This document shows positions 6,657 through 9,838 of a stretch of 9,838 bases of DNA, piece after piece. The first letter of the stretch is position 1. Each line of letters begins with the position of its first letter. The stretch is taken from positions 1 to 9,838 of the forward strand of contig CALGNY010000056.1 of the NCBI GenBank assembly GCA_937958375.1, given 5' to 3'. The translations under genes were made by a program, and so were the position numbers. The stretch comes from an uncultured Bacillaceae bacterium (lineage in GTDB: Bacteria; Bacillota; Bacilli; Bacillales; Alkalibacillaceae). The notes under the pieces were generated by a model. It saw only the letters and a program-made list of their open reading frames with translations. It had not been told where the DNA came from and made no database searches.

Positions 6657-6696
6657 AAAAAAACCCACGTCCATACACCAAATATAGGGACGAGGG
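6657..6696 (-). terminator. Regulated terminator within the tyrS T-box
   Basis: On the minus strand CCCTCGTCC pairs with GGACGTGGG (plus arms 6688-6696 and 6664-6672) with one T-T mismatch, followed by seven T (6657-6663). The left arm includes part of CGTCCCT, which is shared with the antiterminator, so the two folds exclude each other. Confidence 0.92.
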
Positions 6697-6895
6697 ATTC
6701 GCGGTACCACCCTAGTTACAGCCTGTGCTGTCACTCATTTAAAAATAACGGCTTTACCGTCTCTAACATTCATTAGAGAATGCTCCAAGCTGTACTTCGA
6801 AACATGTATCGGACTGGTTCACACCGGCCACCAGCTCTCTGACACTCCAACAACATGCTCTACTATAGACTTTTCGACGCATGAAATATTGTATT
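6657..6895 (-). promoter_or_regulatory. Tyrosine T-box leader of tyrS
   Basis: The leader carries the T-box AGGGTGGTACCGCG (plus 6700-6713), which pairs with the acceptor end of uncharged tRNA. The upper Stem I sequence AGAGAGCTGGTGG lies at 6828-6840. The specifier is a UAC tyrosine codon (6792-6794) within GAAGTACAGCTTGGAGC, followed by the usual A. Stem III is TCTCTAA/TTAGAGA (6760-6766 with 6773-6779). In the antiterminator, AGGG (6710-6713) can pair with CCCT (6686-6689). Uncharged tRNA-Tyr would favour this fold and allow tyrS transcription; otherwise the downstream hairpin terminates. The 5' limit is approximate. Confidence 0.95.
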
Positions 6896-6906
6896 TTCCT
6901 TCATTT

Positions 6907-6935
6907 ATTTAAGCATAGAATCTGAGCATTTTCAA
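6907..6935 (-). promoter_or_regulatory. Sigma-A promoter of the tyrS leader
   Basis: On the minus strand TTGAAA (plus 6930-6935) is followed after 17 bp by TTAAAT (6907-6912) with a TGC extension (6913-6915). Transcription would start near 6900, just before the T-box Stem I. Confidence 0.72.
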
Positions 6936-7017
6936 CTATGAAAGATATTCAATTCCCTAGGTGAAAAAGGCTGTATGAAAAGGCTATTTTACGTCTATGT
7001 CGAGACTACCATTCTAT

Positions 7018-7025
7018 GCTATAAT
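7018..7025 (+). promoter_or_regulatory. Extended -10 promoter of the penicillin-binding protein gene
   Basis: TGCTATAAT (7017-7025) combines a TGn extension with a perfect -10 hexamer (7020-7025). No good -35 is seen 16-18 bp upstream. The start of transcription would be near 7032, so the leader is very short: AGGAGG lies at 7040-7045 and the ATG at 7053. Confidence 0.6.
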
Positions 7026-7052
7026 AAATTAGATAATTTAGGAGGTTTGACG

Positions 7053-9838
7053 ATGAGTTCAAAGGATCCAAAAAATAAATTTCTGGCCTTCTTTCAAGAC
7101 GGAAAGTTTCCCAAGTTTACGCGTATTAGTCTCGATATCGTGTGGAATGTGCTACTCTTCTTCCTCGTGATTGGATTAGTAGGCGCTTTCGTTGTTGGAG
7201 GAATCGGTCTCGGCTATTTCGGCTCGCTAGTCGATGATATGCCGGTTGAAGATGAAGAGGAAATGAAAAATCTGATCTTCGACTATGAAGAAACATCTCA
7301 TATTTACTTTGCGGATAATGTTTATATGGGAGAACTTCGTAGTGACTTGAGACGTGAGGAAATCACCTTGGATGACGTATCGCAACATCTTGTGGATGCT
7401 GTCATTTCTACTGAAGATGAGCTTTTTTACGAACATAACGGTTTTGTTCCGAAAGCAATCATGCGTGCGGTGTTACAAGAATTCACCAATGCGGATACGC
7501 AAACCGGTGGTAGTACATTGACACAGCAAATCATTAAAAACCAAGTGCTTTCCAGTGAAGTTTCTTTCAAAAGAAAAGCACAAGAAATTTTAATGGCAGC
7601 ACGAGTTGAAAAGTTCATTGAAAAAGATGATATTCTTTTAGCTTATTTAAATATCGTCCCATTCGGTCGTGATTCATCTGGACGGAACATTGCCGGTGTA
7701 CAAGCCGCAGCGGAAGGATTATTTGACGTTAACGCAGATGAATTAAATGTCGCGCAGGCAGCCTACATAGCTGGATTGCCTCAAAACCCTTACGTATACA
7801 CACCTTTCTTGCAAGGTGGCGAATTGAAATCAGAGGAAGCCTTGCAGAGCGGATTGGATCGTAAAAATATTGTATTGAGCCGGATGCTCGATACAGGTGC
7901 TATTACGGAAGAGGAATACAATGAAGCGAGAGATTTTGACGTAATCGGTAGTTTGACTGACAAGAAAGAATCGCTCGTTACTGAATATCCGTACTTGACT
8001 TTTGAGATTGAAGAACGGGCAATCGAGAAATTGGCCCTACAATTAGCTAAAAATGATGGCTATTCCGAAGAAGAATTTTATGCCGATGAAGAACAAGAAA
8101 CGCGGGTGGAATACCGAGATCAAGCTGAACGTGATTTACGACAAAAAGGATATCAAATCCACACGACAATCGATAAAGAAATTTATGACGTTTGGCAGGA
8201 TGTAACCGAGAATTATGGGCATTTTTATCCAGATAAAACAGTCAATGTAACAAATCCAGAAACTGGTGAAACTGAAGAACGTACGATTGAAATTGAAACA
8301 GGTGCAACCATGGTTGAAAATAGTACTGGTCGAATCATTTCTTTCGTCGGTGGCCGTGGCTATCAAGATGACAATATTAACTATGCATTTTTTAATACAA
8401 GACCTAATGGCAGTACGATGAAACCATTATTAGGATATGCACCGGCAATGGAACTAGGACTTGTTCAACCAGGTACTCCTTTACCAGATGTGAAGTTCCA
8501 AATGGGTGACTGGACACCCTCAAACTATAGTGTAAACAGTGAGAAAGGGATTGTTTCGGCCCGGGAAGCACTGGCAAAATCCTACAACTTACCAGCTGCT
8601 CGTTTAATGCAAGGAATGCTCCAAGTAGACAATAACCCTGCAAGGTACTTAGTGGATTTAGGTATGGCAGATTCAATTGAGCAAGTACAAACTGAAAACG
8701 TTGCACCTGCTATACTTGGAACGTATTTTTCTACTGTTGAAGAAAATACGGTTGGTTTTGCATCGTTCGCTAATGGCGGTGAAAAAGTAGAGCCTTATAT
8801 GATTGAAAAAATTACTGATGAAGAAGGTAATGTCGTTTTCGAACACGAGGTTAAATCAACAGAAGTTTATTCACCGCAAACGGCTTATCTAACAATCGAC
8901 ATGCTACGCGATGTCATAAATAACGGAACGGCAACGTATATCAAATCACGACTGAATAATCCGAGTGTCGATTGGGCTGGAAAAACAGGTACGTCACAAA
9001 ACTTCTTTGATGCGTGGTTCGTTGGAACGAACCCTAATGTTACAGTCGGATCCTGGATTGGTTATGGACAATATGACTTAGATGGTAAAGGCGGAGAACC
9101 ATCAGATTATGAAAAAACAATGATGAGTTTAAACTATTGTCCACAAGGTAATTGTTCATTAAGTTACAGTCAACGAAATACAGGATTCTGGTCAGAGCTG
9201 GTTAACGCAGCTGCTGAAATCGATCCTGAACTAGTCACACCAAGTAGTCGCCATGAGAGCCCGGGCGGAATCGTACAACGTAGTTACTGCTTACTATCAG
9301 GGAAACTGCCAAGCGAAGCGTGTAGTGCACTAGGGTTGGTACAAACAGATCTATTTAATATTGAACATGTGCCGACAGAGCGGGATGATAGTGTCATTGA
9401 AGGTAGATATGTTGAAATCGGCGATAATATTTACGAAGCTGAAGAATCAACACCTGAAGAATTTACAGAGGAAGGATTCTTTATACGCCCAGACTTTTTA
9501 GAAGACATGGGTGGAGCCTGGTTCCAAATTGACGACCTAAGCAAGCTCTTGCCAGATAATGATGCATGGAATGACCTCGTCGTTCCAGAAACTGATCCAC
9601 CAAGTACTGGTGCTCCAGGTACACCAAGTGGCGTTTCCATGAGTGGCAGCACGCTCAGCTGGAATGAAAGCAGTAATGCAATTGGCTATTACGTCTATAT
9701 GGCCAGCGAAGAAGATGGCGACTTTAGACAAGTCGAAGCAACGACTGAAACATCTATCAGTGTCCCATCCAATAATCGAGTCTACGGCGTACGGGCTGTG
9801 AACTTCTTTGGAGAAGAATCCAGCATGTCCAACACCGT
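7053..9838 (+). CDS. Class A penicillin-binding protein with C-terminal fibronectin III domain (3' end outside window)
   Basis: At least 928 codons are open to the window edge, with no stop seen. This is a bifunctional cell-wall synthase: the GT51 domain polymerises glycan from lipid II and the transpeptidase cross-links stem peptides outside the membrane. Residues 1-28 are cytoplasmic and 29-56 form the membrane anchor. GT51 motifs are EDELFYEHNG (catalytic Glu121), GGSTLTQQ (152-159), RKAQE (174-178) and AYLNIVPFG (197-205). The transpeptidase triad is SxxK at Ser454-Lys457, SYN at Ser510-Asn512 and KTG at 644-646. An acidic linker (about 780-850) leads to a fibronectin III domain from about 854. 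Four cysteines (696, 701, 746, 757) lie outside the membrane. AGGAGG is 7 bp before the ATG. B. subtilis PonA has a similar plan, but ponA normally follows recU, whereas this gene diverges from tyrS, so I give no symbol. Confidence 0.96.
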   Translation, partial: MSSKDPKNKFLAFFQDGKFPKFTRISLDIVWNVLLFFLVIGLVGAFVVGGIGLGYFGSLVDDMPVEDEEEMKNLIFDYEETSHIYFADNVYMGELRSDLRREEITLDDVSQHLVDAVISTEDELFYEHNGFVPKAIMRAVLQEFTNADTQTGGSTLTQQIIKNQVLSSEVSFKRKAQEILMAARVEKFIEKDDILLAYLNIVPFGRDSSGRNIAGVQAAAEGLFDVNADELNVAQAAYIAGLPQNPYVYTPFLQGGELKSEEALQSGLDRKNIVLSRMLDTGAITEEEYNEARDFDVIGSLTDKKESLVTEYPYLTFEIEERAIEKLALQLAKNDGYSEEEFYADEEQETRVEYRDQAERDLRQKGYQIHTTIDKEIYDVWQDVTENYGHFYPDKTVNVTNPETGETEERTIEIETGATMVENSTGRIISFVGGRGYQDDNINYAFFNTRPNGSTMKPLLGYAPAMELGLVQPGTPLPDVKFQMGDWTPSNYSVNSEKGIVSAREALAKSYNLPAARLMQGMLQVDNNPARYLVDLGMADSIEQVQTENVAPAILGTYFSTVEENTVGFASFANGGEKVEPYMIEKITDEEGNVVFEHEVKSTEVYSPQTAYLTIDMLRDVINNGTATYIKSRLNNPSVDWAGKTGTSQNFFDAWFVGTNPNVTVGSWIGYGQYDLDGKGGEPSDYEKTMMSLNYCPQGNCSLSYSQRNTGFWSELVNAAAEIDPELVTPSSRHESPGGIVQRSYCLLSGKLPSEACSALGLVQTDLFNIEHVPTERDDSVIEGRYVEIGDNIYEAEESTPEEFTEEGFFIRPDFLEDMGGAWFQIDDLSKLLPDNDAWNDLVVPETDPPSTGAPGTPSGVSMSGSTLSWNESSNAIGYYVYMASEEDGDFRQVEATTETSISVPSNNRVYGVRAVNFFGEESSMSNT

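Noticed and set aside
7227..9731. Several minus-strand frames inside the penicillin-binding protein gene
   Set aside because: All are antisense shadows of a long frame that contains every expected GT51 and transpeptidase motif.

Overview
The window reads as a piece of a Bacillota chromosome, most likely a member of the Bacillaceae. Shine-Dalgarno sites are strong (AGGAGG or GGAGGT), promoters are of the sigma-A type, base composition is low to medium GC, and a T-box leader controls tyrS. The tyrosyl-tRNA synthetase keeps Geobacillus stearothermophilus numbering through the tyrosine-binding residues, and the nitroreductase is close to Bacillus subtilis NfrA1. The long extracytoplasmic regions of the two big membrane proteins are rich in Asp and Glu, which would fit a salt-tolerant relative, but that is only an inference.

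Layout, left to right. (1) Positions 1-97 hold the end of an array of 21-bp tandem repeats that continues beyond the window. (2) A divergent pair follows: an NfrA-type flavin reductase/nitroreductase (minus strand) and a Prx6-type single-cysteine peroxiredoxin (plus strand). Their shared control region has a good sigma-A promoter for the peroxiredoxin, overlapped by a 14-of-15 match to the PerR box. Both genes end in clear intrinsic terminators. (3) The gap 1779-2054 carries four degenerate copies of a ~52-bp, hairpin-containing repeat. (4) A 917-residue UPF0182 membrane protein (minus strand) occupies 2100-4853. (5) The gap 4854-5350 holds its extended -10 promoter and a second, larger array of the 21-bp repeat family (13 units), in the opposite orientation to the first. 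(6) tyrS (minus strand) is preceded by a complete tyrosine T-box with a UAC specifier codon. (7) Divergent from it, a class A penicillin-binding protein (plus strand), with GT51, transpeptidase and fibronectin type III domains, runs off the right edge.

The genes are ordinary housekeeping and stress functions: peroxide and flavin redox, translation, and wall synthesis. They appear to be single-gene transcription units; every junction that can be seen has its own terminator or promoter. There is no sign of a mobile element, defence system, CRISPR, biosynthetic cluster or RNA gene other than the T-box. The least explained material is in the non-coding gaps: the exactly phased 21-bp repeat family, seen twice in inverted orientation, and the separate 52-bp hairpin repeat. 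I did not find a convincing new multi-gene system.
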